Assembly: GCA_034008185.1 (NCBI GenBank)
Contig: CM067084.1
Coordinates: forward strand, 8,265,385 to 8,329,384
Source of the DNA: Gorsachius magnificus
Taxonomy: Eukaryota; Chordata; Aves; Pelecaniformes; Ardeidae
DNA: 64,000 nucleotides
Reading direction: 5' to 3'
Below the pieces are notes generated by a model. It ran no database searches. It worked only from the letters and a program-made list of their open reading frames with translations, and had not been told where the DNA came from. Shown in pieces: positions 11,601-21,660 of this stretch. A program made the position numbers and the translations under genes. Every line of letters begins with the position of its first letter. Position 1 is the stretch's first letter.

Positions 11601-13418
11601 GGAATCCAAGAGAAAAATGACCTCTGAGCAGCCAGACGTCACCGGCTGCCAACTGCTGACATCCGTACTTCTGGTGATGCTCTGAAATTCCTGCCATATG
11701 AGGTTGAGCAAACAGAGCAAATTAATAAACCTATCACTCTGGATTTCAGCTCAGTTTCTTCGTATTAAAAATAGCGAGCAGAGAGCTTCAGCGTGGCAAC
11801 TGTTTCTGAAGAAAACACGTCTTACTTCGGTATCACTCCGATCCCTGCTCACCTCTGTGTTTGATTTGGTTAATGCCTCCAGATTCAGACTTTCATGCTA
11901 TGGCAAGGAAGTGTTCCCTCGCTCGCCTGATCCCACATTCTTTCAGTGTGAGATTTTCTCAGTCTTGAGATATTCTTTACTAGCAACCCAGAAGTTCGGG
12001 GCCCAAATCAAAACTTTCAGCACAGTCAGGCCAGCTCCAAATGTTACAGCTCAATTTCTTTTTGTTCATGACTTTCATACCGATACTCAAATAGCTATGG
12101 GGAAATCCAGTACATAACCATCATTTTTCCACTTTCTGCTGCAAAGGTTTTATCTTTCTGCATTTGTTTTTATGGTAGGATAGTTTCTGGTTTGGATTTT
12201 ATCTTGCATAAAAACTGCCTAAAGGAGCAGACCTAGATACTGTTCTATTATTCCTCTCAGATTTTGGCTGAAACCAAAACATGGAGGAAAAGCAATTGTC
12301 CTCCTTTTTCCTCTTCTAAAAGATAAGTGTGACATGAAGCACATGCCTCTCTTAAACGCTCTCGCATGTGCCTAGCATTTTAGGTCAATCAACCCAGCTC
12401 TGGAACAAGACTAAGGCAAGCATTATGGATTAAGGATTTGTCACAAGGGCCGGATTCCAGGCAGAGGTTATTTTGTTCCTCCAGAAGAGTTTATTCATAC
12501 ACATTACTCCTCTTTTTATGTCTCTGCTTTTCTTGCTTAGCCACTGGACACTAACAGGATGCAGCCGTGCTTCCCCACCGCCCCCATGCCTTCCCCACAT
12601 GCTTCACCCCTTCCAATGCAAACATTCAAGGGGTGTAGATATGGATGTCCATGTCAAGTCTCTCTTGGCAGACAGCCGCATCCTTGCTTCTAAGATTCCA
12701 GAACTCCCAGCAACCCAGAACTTGCAGCTTCTTTGTTGTCTTCTACACATAAATTGACCTCCACAGGCATCTGAGCTTTTAAATGCTTTAGAGTTGTAGC
12801 ACCTAGAAGCATTTCCCATCAGTGGAGGTGCTAAACAACTTCTTGGTGACATTGCTTTGGGGCACTTCTCAGCTTGGGCCCGATGCCAACCATCTGTGTG
12901 ACACCACATACCGTCTCACTATGGGCTGAGTGACAAAATGGTTCATGGGTGACACCCAGTGCAGCCAGATTAGAAGAAATTTGGGGTTTTTTTACAAAAG
13001 GTACAGACCTCTACACTACTGTCCCAGTTAGCTGCTACTGCATGTCCTGAGAGAAAACTGTGCATGTGCCAAAAATCCTTCCATACTTCAGCCACTCTCT
13101 TCACATTTTAAATCTCTTGTTTTGCTATGCCTCAGTGAAAACCTTCAACTTCCAGGAGAGGCTGAGTAAGACTTTTTCTGTTTGTTATGGCCTCTTGGAA
13201 AGCAGCTAATTCTCATTTGAAGTGAATTGCATTATCAAAGCAAAATCTGTCTGGATAGCATTTGCTGGTTTTCCTTTGTTACCTACCCAAGGATCCAGGA
13301 ATAGGTGCACCAGACATTCATACGTTCAGTTAACAGTTAATCAATTAACAGTTGATCCAAGCCTTTCAAGAGAAGATCCACACAAAATGGACCATGATTT
13401 CATTACTGTCAGGCAGAT
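8650..13418. other. Non-genic DNA with possible conserved patches
   Basis: No gene is supported. An A-run leading into TATATA lies at 9299-9323. The patch 9640-9850 is richer in GC and CpG than its surroundings, is open on both strands and contains TGACGTAA (a CRE/ATF-type site) at 9710-9717. At 11034-11158 a segment is bounded by a good acceptor (TTTTTTTCTCATAG) and a weaker GTAATG donor; all three frames contain stops, so at best it is a non-coding exon. The patch 11620-11850 retains several CpGs and a MEF2-type TTAAAAATAG at 11765-11774. The 139-codon frame at 11698-12117 shows no known family. Confidence 0.5.
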
Positions 13419-13590
13419 AGAATCATAGAACCATAGAATTGTTTAGGTTGGAAAAGACCTTTAAGATCATCAAGTCCAACCATTAACCTAACACTGCCAT
13501 CCCACCACTAAACCATGTCCCTAAGCACCACGTCTACCCGTCTTCTAAATACCTCCAGGGATGGGGACTTGACCACTTCCCTGGGCAGCC
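13419..13590 (-). mobile_element. CR1 LINE 3' end, truncated
   Basis: Begins AGAATCATAGAACCATAGAA (antisense octamers), then TTTAGGTTGGAAAAGACC, the 'ccattaacctaacactgcc' segment, 'ccaccactaaaccatgtcc', and 'tacctccagggatgggg' up to 'ctgggcagcc', where similarity stops abruptly at 13590. This is the 3' UTR plus the last codons of CR1 ORF2 in reverse orientation, 5'-truncated. It is the same subgroup as the copies at 21411, 51060 and 59477. Divergence is low to moderate, judged by eye against those three copies. Confidence 0.95.
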
Positions 13591-14246
13591 CAAATGAGAT
13601 GAGACTTCTTACACGGCTTTTAAATTACATCCACTTTTCTCTGCTTCATTTCCAAGCACCCCATTCTCTTTGTCTTCTGCTGGTGTGATTCCTGTCCCTG
13701 GAGGTGAGGTGGCAATGGCTGCACGAGCCGTGTCCAAGGAACAGAGAGCTTTGGGGCAGGAGAGCCAGGAATATTCGGCTGAAGACAGGCTTAGTTTTGC
13801 CTTCCAGTACCTCCACTCCTGGGGATTTTCTGTTACTAAATAATGCTCTTAATGAGATTTAAGTATCCCATAAAAATAATTAAATTAACTCTGTCGAAAG
13901 ACTGTTTTCCTTTCTGACAGTAAGATGGGAGATTAATGATCAACTGATTGCCTGTTCCTTTCTCTCACCCTTTTAAAAAAATACGTTATAAATATAGATT
14001 TAAAAGGATATGAGAGAGGTGAGAAAGGAAAATTATGGAAAGACTGGGGCCTTGTTATAGGTCTGAAGAGTCTCAAGCACAGCCTGTGGCTCACCAGCAT
14101 TGGCAGTCAGAGCCGATTGCCTTGTGCACTTCCCTACGGTTTGGCTTAGCTCCCCATAGTTTTGCCTTTCCTCAACCTTGACATCTATATTGGTTTTAGT
14201 TGTCCACTAGCAACATCTCAGTCAAAAAATTTCTTTTTGAAATGGG
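13591..14246. other. Non-genic spacer between two CR1 copies
   Basis: Unique sequence separating the minus-strand CR1 at 13419 from the plus-strand CR1 at 14247. Nothing recognisable. The opposite orientations and different element portions show these are two independent insertions and not one interrupted copy. Confidence 0.7.
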
Positions 14247-14763
14247 AAGGTTATGGAGCCGATCATCTTGAGTGACATCACACGGCATGTTCAGGACAAC
14301 CGGGTGATCAGGCCCAGTCAGCATGGGTTTATGAAAGGCAGGTCCTGCTTGACTAACTTCTATGATCTCCTTCTATGACAAGGTGACCCCCCTAGTGGGT
14401 GAGGGGAAGTCTGTGCCTGTTGTCTACCTAGACTTCTGTAAAGTTTTGACACCATGTCCCACAGCATTCTCCTGAAGAAACTGGCTGCTCATCGCTTGGA
14501 TGGGTGTATTCTTCGCTGGGTACAAAACTGGCTGGATGGCCGGGTTCAAAGAGTTCTGGTGAGTGGAGTTAAATCCAGCTGGCAGCCAGTCACAAGTGGT
14601 GTTCCCCAGGGCTCAGTACTGGGGCCAGTTCTGTTTAATATCTTTATCAATGATCTGGATGAGGGGATCCAGTGTACCCTCCGTAAGTTTGCAGATAACC
14701 CCACATTGGGCAGGAATGCTTGAGTCACCATCCCTGGAGGTATTTAAAGGACATGTAGGTGCT
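14247..14763 (+). mobile_element. CR1 LINE with RT fragment and internal deletion
   Basis: The segment reads as CR1 ORF2 reverse transcriptase. It begins near a VME-type motif at 14251, continues through 'SDITRHVQDNRVIRPSQHGF', and from 14454 to about 14700 is open with the hallmarks [26 protein letters not shown] and KFAD. The FADD catalytic motif appears as FADN, so the active site is lost. There are frame disruptions near 14375 and 14445 around the YLDF region. At about 14721-14726 the sequence jumps from just after the FADD region directly into 'tcaccatccctggaggtat', which in intact CR1 lies near the end of ORF2 several hundred bases on. Most of the thumb and C-terminal region is therefore deleted. 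It ends near 14763, before the terminal octamers. It is a dead fragment. Confidence 0.93.
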
Positions 14764-16834
14764 GCCTTCAAAATGCAAACTTGACTGCTTAACAGTCCTA
14801 TAAACCTCTGCAGTCTAGATGCACTTTAGTTTTAGTGTTCAAGTTCTGATTTTGCCTTGCAGGTATTTGATGCCTGTGTTCCTTAAATAATCCTGCCTGA
14901 GTGAGTGTGCAAATATATACATCATACATACACAGGTGCATCTACCACATTAGACTTTGTGTAAAATATAGCAACGCTCATTGCTTTCTTTTAAAACATA
15001 TCCTAAAAAGAGGTGGAAGCGGTACCCCACTAATACCTCTTACCCCATGGTAAAATGTTCCCTGCTTCTACACTGTAGCTATGAGGTTCAGCATAGCAAG
15101 ATGAACTTTAAGGAGGCTCTTGCAGGTAGCAAGCAGCTGTGCAGGGGTTCACATTAGAGCATGCACAGCAGGTGGAATTCGGATACCAAAGGAAGCATTT
15201 CTCCTCTCTGATCTTTGAATGCTACATGGGTCTGGAAGTAAACGGCCCAAGAAAAATGCCCTGATGTGGAATAGTGAGGCAAAAGAAAGCCCCACCAGAG
15301 CAGAAGGAGGACAAGCTAAAAGGGTTCAGCTGGGCTTTATTTGTAATAGCAGGTACCAGCAGAGTTAAAGCAAACAACTTCCTAATGATAGCATCATCTG
15401 GAACACCTGGGCTAGATCTGGGCATTTCCTGTTCCACATTCAGGGGATAAAAGGAGAAAACTGGGCTTAGAATAGGGACTGAAGCTGAGGACAAGTTTGT
15501 CTATTTCAGGTACTGTCTTAATATTGAAGCAAAACTTTTAGTTGATCTTATACACCCTGTAATGAAAGAGAGGGATTTATTTTAACTTCGGGTCCTAAGA
15601 ATGCTTTTCTGTATGCCTACCAGAATAAGTAAAAGGAGATGTGATTGCTGTTCTGTGCTTTGCTATGATTTCTGGTGGAGAGTTTCTGGTCTATAAATTT
15701 AAAAGCATGTAGTTTGGAGTAAGGGGGTATTAGCAATCTGGAAAAACTAAGAGCTCTGGAGATGGTAGAGACCACCATTTCAGGTGTGAAGCAGAAACTG
15801 TTCATGTGTTCTCTTAATCTGTTGCAATATTTAGCAGAACAGGCTTGTGTTATGGATGGTCCTACCACAGCTGAAGGTGTTGTTTCTTTCTTATTCTATG
15901 TTTTAAGATGCACAGGTCCTTGAGATACTGAGGATACGAGTGAGATTTAAATTCTGTTTTTCATGTTGCAAAGCCTTAGGCGCTTGCCTATTCTGTTGCT
16001 CTAGCATGCTGTATGGAGGTAGCACCTCTTAGATCATCTGGTTTTAAGGATCATAACCTGAGGCAAGTTGTTCGTACAGTGTGTATGTGTATATATATAT
16101 GCTCATAGTATATAGGCGGCCTGGATGCTGAAGTGAAGGCATTGAATCTTTGTGGTGACCAGACAGATGTAAGTTTAGTACGGTGACAGTTGTGACAGCC
16201 AAAACTATTCTGTACACCTAGATTCTGATTCTGCAACATCTGTCCTCTCTGCTTAGCTAGAAACCTTGTCCTCCGTGGGGAGAATGTGATGAACTGTATG
16301 GCTTTAAACTGGTAAGAAATATTAAAGAATATGGGTCCTCTTTTGTCTTTAAAAAAAAAAAAATATATTTGGCCCTGAGGTTTCTTATATGTTTACTTTG
16401 GCCCTAATGTAAAGGAGGTAAATGAAATTCATTTCTGAGAGGAAATAATGTTACTTCTGCTTGGAAGAAAGGAAGTTATGTATACTGCAAGAAGCTTTCT
16501 GGAAGCTAATTATCTCAGCAATAATAACTGCAGTCTTAATGGACAGGTCTTGCTTCTGGTCGTTTAAGATGAAACCTTTAATAACACTGTTCTTTGAAGA
16601 ATCTTCTGTATAATTTTATTATCACAGTTGGGATTGCCTGCTGATTATTTTTAGCCGTGCTTTGAAGAGCTCCTATCTCTCTCCCATGCTGTTTCCTAGG
16701 GCTGGGGAATTGCTTCATGGAGCGAACACATGAGTTCTGACACTGGTTTAATAAATGATTACAGTTGCTGCAGGTATTTTTGCCAACTTTTCTCTAAAGA
16801 TATCTCCTGGGGAGGAAAAAAAAAATAAAATCAG
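14764..16834. other. Non-genic DNA, no gene seen
   Basis: Unique sequence, with a short (GT)(AT) microsatellite at 16078-16100. The 90-codon minus frame at 15222-15494 and the 83-codon frame at 15617-15868 have no recognisable motifs and are within chance expectation. Confidence 0.6.
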
Positions 16835-16920
16835 GGCTAATTCTGACTTTCCTTGTACCGATCATCTACTGGCGTAAGTCCACCAAAACCAGTCAAGTCA
16901 TCTCCCTGATGGAGTCCAGA
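16835..16920. repeat. Possible copy of old palindromic sauropsid repeat
   Basis: The words GATCATCTACTGGCGTAAGTC and later CCAGTCAAGTCA occur in the order seen in an old dispersed repeat I associate with reptile and bird genomes. That repeat combines a 'gatcctca..tggtgtaaatc' arm with a 'cattgaagtcaatgg' centre. This copy is the least certain of five in the window (others at 25206, 52415, 53815 and 57173). Confidence 0.35.
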
Positions 16921-18099
16921 ATAAAACCAGTAGTTTGTTGCTTGCTTTTAATATTTCTGATAAGAAAGGCATGTTCTTGAATGAAACCTAAAATGACTGT
17001 TGGAGTTACTGACTGAAATGCCTGGGTATGTTATTCTTATAAGTAGCTTGCAAATGTTCAAAAACTGAAGGCAACTTTCATTTAGCCCAATTAATGCGTC
17101 TAGAATTTCTCTGTGAATAAAGCAAGACAGCAAGTATGGTATATTTAATAGTCCCTCTGTTATTGCTGGCATTTTCAGGTAGTTATTTCCTAGAAAGTTC
17201 ATGTCCTCTTCCTGGTAATGTCTGGTTTGCCCCAGGGTATTGGCTCTTTCAGTTAATAACATATAAGGTCTGATTTTTATTTTTTTTTTTAAAATCATGG
17301 GCATGCCAGAATGCAGTGTTTGCCTGGGCAGGCGCTTAGTCCTGCATATAACCAGCCCTTTGCGTGGATCAGTTACCCTGTGAAATGGCAGTAATGGCAA
17401 AGGCACGGAAATAACTTGGTGTGTACGCCTCTAAAAACCATACCGGCGCTCTGAAGAATGAACAGTTGTATTTATACCAGGTTTTCTTGTGCCTGCCTGG
17501 AACTGGCGGGGCGAGCAGAAGTACCCAGTGGCACTGCGCTGCCCATGTAGTGTCAGCCTTGGGTGTAAGACCTGGGAACAAGGCTTGTCGTTTTGCTTTT
17601 TAGCAGCCTACTGAGCTTCAAATAAACACGGAGGAATAAATCACATATAAATCATTTGGAAATATCTAAATATTAAGATTTCAGCTCCTTCAGTTCTCAT
17701 ACTATTTTTTTTAGTCTCCTTCTATATTTTGAAATGCATACTTTAACCATATACATTTTTAATTAATTTGGGCCAGTGATGGCAAACTTCTGGCTGGCAT
17801 GGCACTGTTGTATGGCAGAGGACACCATCCGCTCTGGTCCTTGCTGCTCTTCCTCCACCTCACCCTAGCCCTGTAGCCGGGGAGGATGAGCTGCCCCAGG
17901 GTCAGCTTCTTGGTATGAAACACGCAGGCGTACAATGACTGGTAGGATCTCTGTTTCTGGTCATACAGGTAAAAATCTATTAGAGGAAGCTCTCTTAGCT
18001 GGTATCCTTCAAGAAGTGAGCAGGATCTGGCCCGGCCCTTGGCTTAAATGCTGGCACCGCAGTAGCAGGGAGAAGGCAGGATAGCGGAAAGGTTAAAGG
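16921..18099. other. Non-genic DNA with a hAT-like terminus
   Basis: Mostly unique sequence. At 17774 it reads CAGTGATGGCAAACTTCTGG followed by 'ctggcatggcac', similar to terminal inverted repeats of hAT-type DNA transposons that start CAGTGATGGC. No matching inverted terminus or 8-bp target duplication is visible downstream, so it could be a truncated element or a coincidence. A GC-rich stretch follows up to about 17930. Confidence 0.35.
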
Positions 18100-18283
18100 A
18101 GCATCTCCTGGAACAGGTTGCCCAGAGAGGTAATAGAGGCCCCATCCCTGGAAACACTCAAGGCCAGGTTGGATGGGGTGCTGAGCAACCTGATCTGGTT
18201 AAAGATGTCCCTGCTCACTGCAGGGAAGTTGAGCTACGTGACCTTCAAAGGTGCCTTCCAACCCAAACTATGCTGTGATTCCT
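18100..18283 (+). mobile_element. CR1 LINE 3' end, truncated
   Basis: Sense-strand CR1 3' region. 'ctggaacaggttgcccagag' encodes the end of ORF2 (WN-x-LP-x-E type signature), followed by 'ccccatccctggaaacac', 'aaggccaggttggatgggg', 'agatgtccctgctcactgc' and 'ccttccaacccaaac', ending in a degraded octamer TGCTGTGATTCCT. It is 5'-truncated and has several substitutions and small indels (the ORF2 end no longer reads through). It is the same broad subgroup as the copy at 8543 and distinct from the 13419/21411/59477 subgroup. Confidence 0.93.
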
Positions 18284-21200
18284 CTTACCATTAGTCTGGG
18301 GTGGTTCTTGCCAAGTCATGGATGAGGGCTTGAGCCTGGCTGTGAGGGCATGTGAGCAATGAACCAGGGAATGCCATAATTATGTAGGCAGAGGAAAATG
18401 ATCACACTCAAGATCTGGATAGCCCCACTGTCCGTTGTCTCTCATGGTAGTAATAGCCTGTACTTAAGCATATACTGCAGTTTAGAAGGGCTTCCCAGAA
18501 CAGCCCCCTCTTCAAGTATTTCCATAGATGATGCAGACTTGTCATAGTATTCTCTGTTTATCTATAGCTGAAAAGAGGCTGTATTAAATTACTTGGTAGC
18601 AGCTAGGATAGACGGTTCCATTTCGTCTTTATTAAATCAGATGCCAAGGGAAGTTTAAACCATTTGAGCAGAACAGTGAATCAAAGCTCGGAGCTGTTGC
18701 AAACCCCATGGATTTCAGCTGAGTTATATCACTTTCACCCGGGTTGGATTATTTGTGAAAGCAAACCCTTCAAGGCTATTATTGTGGTAAAGGGAATGGA
18801 ATCCCACATTATTTTTTATATATGATATTGTATCTGTTTTTTTCTACTTCTAGTCCTGTTCTGTGCAAAAGTCTTCAGCTTAATTGGCTTCAAAGAAGAA
18901 TTTGCCCACATTTAGGTTATCAAAACTTTAAGCAGAACAGATAGGAGTAAAGCCAATTATTTGTACTTTATTTTTAGTGGACCAAAATGATGAGAATATA
19001 AAAGGCAAAAAGACTAACCCAAACTCTCTAACGTTTTAAGGTCTCAAGAAAACAAGATTAGGACTTTGAAAAGCATCCAAGTAATAAATCCACAGAACCA
19101 AAACACACAATTTTAATAAGTTTATTACAAAGAAACACAAGAGCTGATGGGCACAGATGCTAAGCTGAAAAAAACACCAAACTTTAGCAGCCCTTCGTGT
19201 TTGTGCACTTTTAAAAATAAAGTGGTCAGATGTAATAAGATGATGATGCAGTCTGATTCCCTGATGCCAAAGCCCAGTGAGGTTGGGAGAAGGGTAAGAG
19301 AGGGGTGGGAAGAAAAATGCTCCCAGCCTCCTGCCTGGTGTCTGCAAGCAATATGTGAAGGCTGTCACTTCCCCCTCTTTGGATAAAGCAAATACTGAGG
19401 CTATGGAGATGTAAATTTGTCTGACCTGAGTGTCCTGAAGAAAGTTGCAGAGGACCCAGGCTCAATGGGCTCCTGGCATGACCATGACAATCATCCCCAC
19501 CCCCAGAGAGGGGCCAAGCTCCAGGCCCACATGTCTGGGGCAGAGCCCCATGTGTGGGAGACTGCCCAGTGTCCATGGGGCAGGGGATGGAGCAGAGGTA
19601 CTGGGGAGATGGGGTATCTGCCCCCCCAGTGAGGGGCTGCTCATGCTGCGGATGGAGCCTGCCGCTCAGCAAAATGTAACGACTGCTTTCAGACACAAAT
19701 CTAGTCATAAATGTAAACATCCTGAACTTTATTAAGATCCTTTTCAGCAGATCTGTTCCTGGGTTTTGTTGTAAATCATAGCTGCTGGCTTTTTGGGGAA
19801 GTGGGTGTAAGTTTTATTCCTATTATTTTATGCTTTGCAGACTTTGCTGAAAAACAGAGGAGATGATTCCAATTCTCCTGCATACCAATTGCGCTGTTTA
19901 CAAATGTTGAATAAGCTATTCTTTTGCAAACCCACTGGAGACTTAATTTAGCTTGATGCACTCACCAGGGAAAACAAATTTGGCTTTACTCTGAAATTTC
20001 TGGTTGCATCTCAGGACTGGCGGAAAGTAATGCTCTAGAAATCAGCAATTTTGACATGGTAATGAATGGCAGATAGGAACAGTTTTGAGCACAGTGCTTA
20101 CTCTCAGGGCACCATGTTTGCAGTTACTTTTCTACTCTACTTTTCAGAGTAGAATTATGGCTTATGTATTTTATTTTTTTGAGGCCTGGATGCGGTGGAT
20201 CTTTTTTCCTGTTTTTCCTCAAGCCATAGATGTCTACATTCATTTCATGTAATGAAACAAAAGGAATCAGGCCCCTTTCCGTCTCTTTCTTGCAGCCTTT
20301 TGTTTTATTCCTTTGCTGCCTCTGAGAATCTGGCCATGAGCCGCATAGGTAGACAAGGAGCTGTGTCCTTTTCCCGTGGTTGCAACCAGTGAATGACAAA
20401 GGATGTTTCTTCTTATCCTTCTTCCTAGTCCTCCCATTTCTTCCTTGGTCATGTTCACATTTATTTGGGGAAGTAACTAGATGGAAGAGCTTAGAAGTGA
20501 GGGATCTAGTCAGACTGAAGTGACGCATCACTGAACGTGGCATCACATTTTCCTATAAATTTATATTTAGCCTCTGTACTTGAATATCCCACTTAAGCTA
20601 TATGGGTAGCACAAACTGACAGAGGTGTTAACTGATTGATTGGCACAGCAGAGGAACTTCTATTTCATCCACAACCTCCACCAGCTCTATATTTTCCATG
20701 CAGCTGGGCTGCCAATTCTCACACCTAACGGGTAAGCCCTTCTATTTTGTCTTGCTTGAGCAAAATTCCATAGGTGTTTCCAAACTGATGCCTGCACCCA
20801 GGCATTTCCTAGCTTGCTGGGCAAGGTACTGGAAGGTGAAGGAGATCCTGTGTGGCACAGTCGCACTTACCACTTGTTCTTGGAGGTGCTTCTCACTGCT
20901 TTTCCAGGCAGTCCCAGTGTTCCTTGGTTGTCACAGCCTTCTGACTGCTCTATTTCATCTCCTTTTAGTTCCTACAGTTTTTGTGGCAACAGCAATGGCA
21001 AAGAAATGTAGGTTCCCTCTTCTGACGTGTCTCCAGCCTTATTGGGATCTCCTGCATGGGTTGTTTCCAGACACTGCTGCCAGCAGAGTGCTTTGGATAA
21101 TGTTTTCATAATTATTCAATGCAAATCCTGGAGGCATCTGGTGTTACCTGTACCTGAGGTGCCTTAGAGCTGGCAGATGAAACAATAAATCCAGTACTAT

Positions 21201-21410
21201 GATGGAGCTGAGGAAAAGAATGGCTCTGAAGGAAGAGGAGGATATTCTGGCTTGTTTTTGCAGTGTTAGGTGGTATGGCCTGGAGTAGGCACAGTTCTTC
21301 ATTGGTCATCCATAGGTATGGGATACAGTCACAGATTATTAAGTTAGACTCTCTTGGGTCTGTGTTTTTGAAATTAATTTTCCATCCCAGCTGCTCAGCT
21401 ATTCTGGGGA
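18284..21410. other. Non-genic DNA with a GC-rich patch
   Basis: No gene or repeat recognised. The patch at 19440-19660 is GC-rich with few stops, producing long overlapping frames on both strands (up to 164 codons at 19226-19720); this two-strand openness argues against coding. The 137-codon frame at 20698-21111 and the 140-codon minus frame at 20124-20546 lack motifs. Confidence 0.6.
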
Positions 21411-21660
21411 TAGAATCATAGAATCGTTTAGGTTGGAAAAGACCTTTAAGATCATCAAGTCCAACCATTAACCTAACCCTGTCATCCCACCACTAAACCA
21501 TGTCCCCAAACACCTCATCTACCCTTCTTCTAAATACCTCCAGGGATGGGGACTTGACCACTTCCCTGGGCAGCCTGTTCCAATGACTGACAAACCTTTT
21601 GGTGAAAAAATTTTTCCTAATGTCCAAAGTAAACCTGCCCTGGCACAACTTGAGGCCATG
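21411..21660 (-). mobile_element. CR1 LINE 3' end, truncated
   Basis: Starts TAGAATCATAGAATCG (antisense octamers), then TTTAGGTTGGAAAAGACC and the same tail as the 13419 copy. It extends about 80 bp further into ORF2: 'ggcagcctgttccaatgac', 'ggtgaaaaaatttttccta', 'aaacctgccctggcacaac' and 'ttgaggccatg', stopping at 21660. On the minus strand this encodes the ORF2 C-terminus around the RKNFF-type and NRLPxE-type positions, with small changes. The shared sequence with 13419 and 59477 shows one subfamily inserted several times in this window. Confidence 0.95.

Noticed and set aside
16948..17406. 152-codon minus-strand frame
   Set aside because: No motif, no homologue recognised and no exon boundary signals.
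19226..19720. 164-codon minus-strand frame with overlapping plus-strand frames
   Set aside because: Both-strand openness over a GC-rich patch; Pro/Ser/His-rich low-information translation with no family signature.
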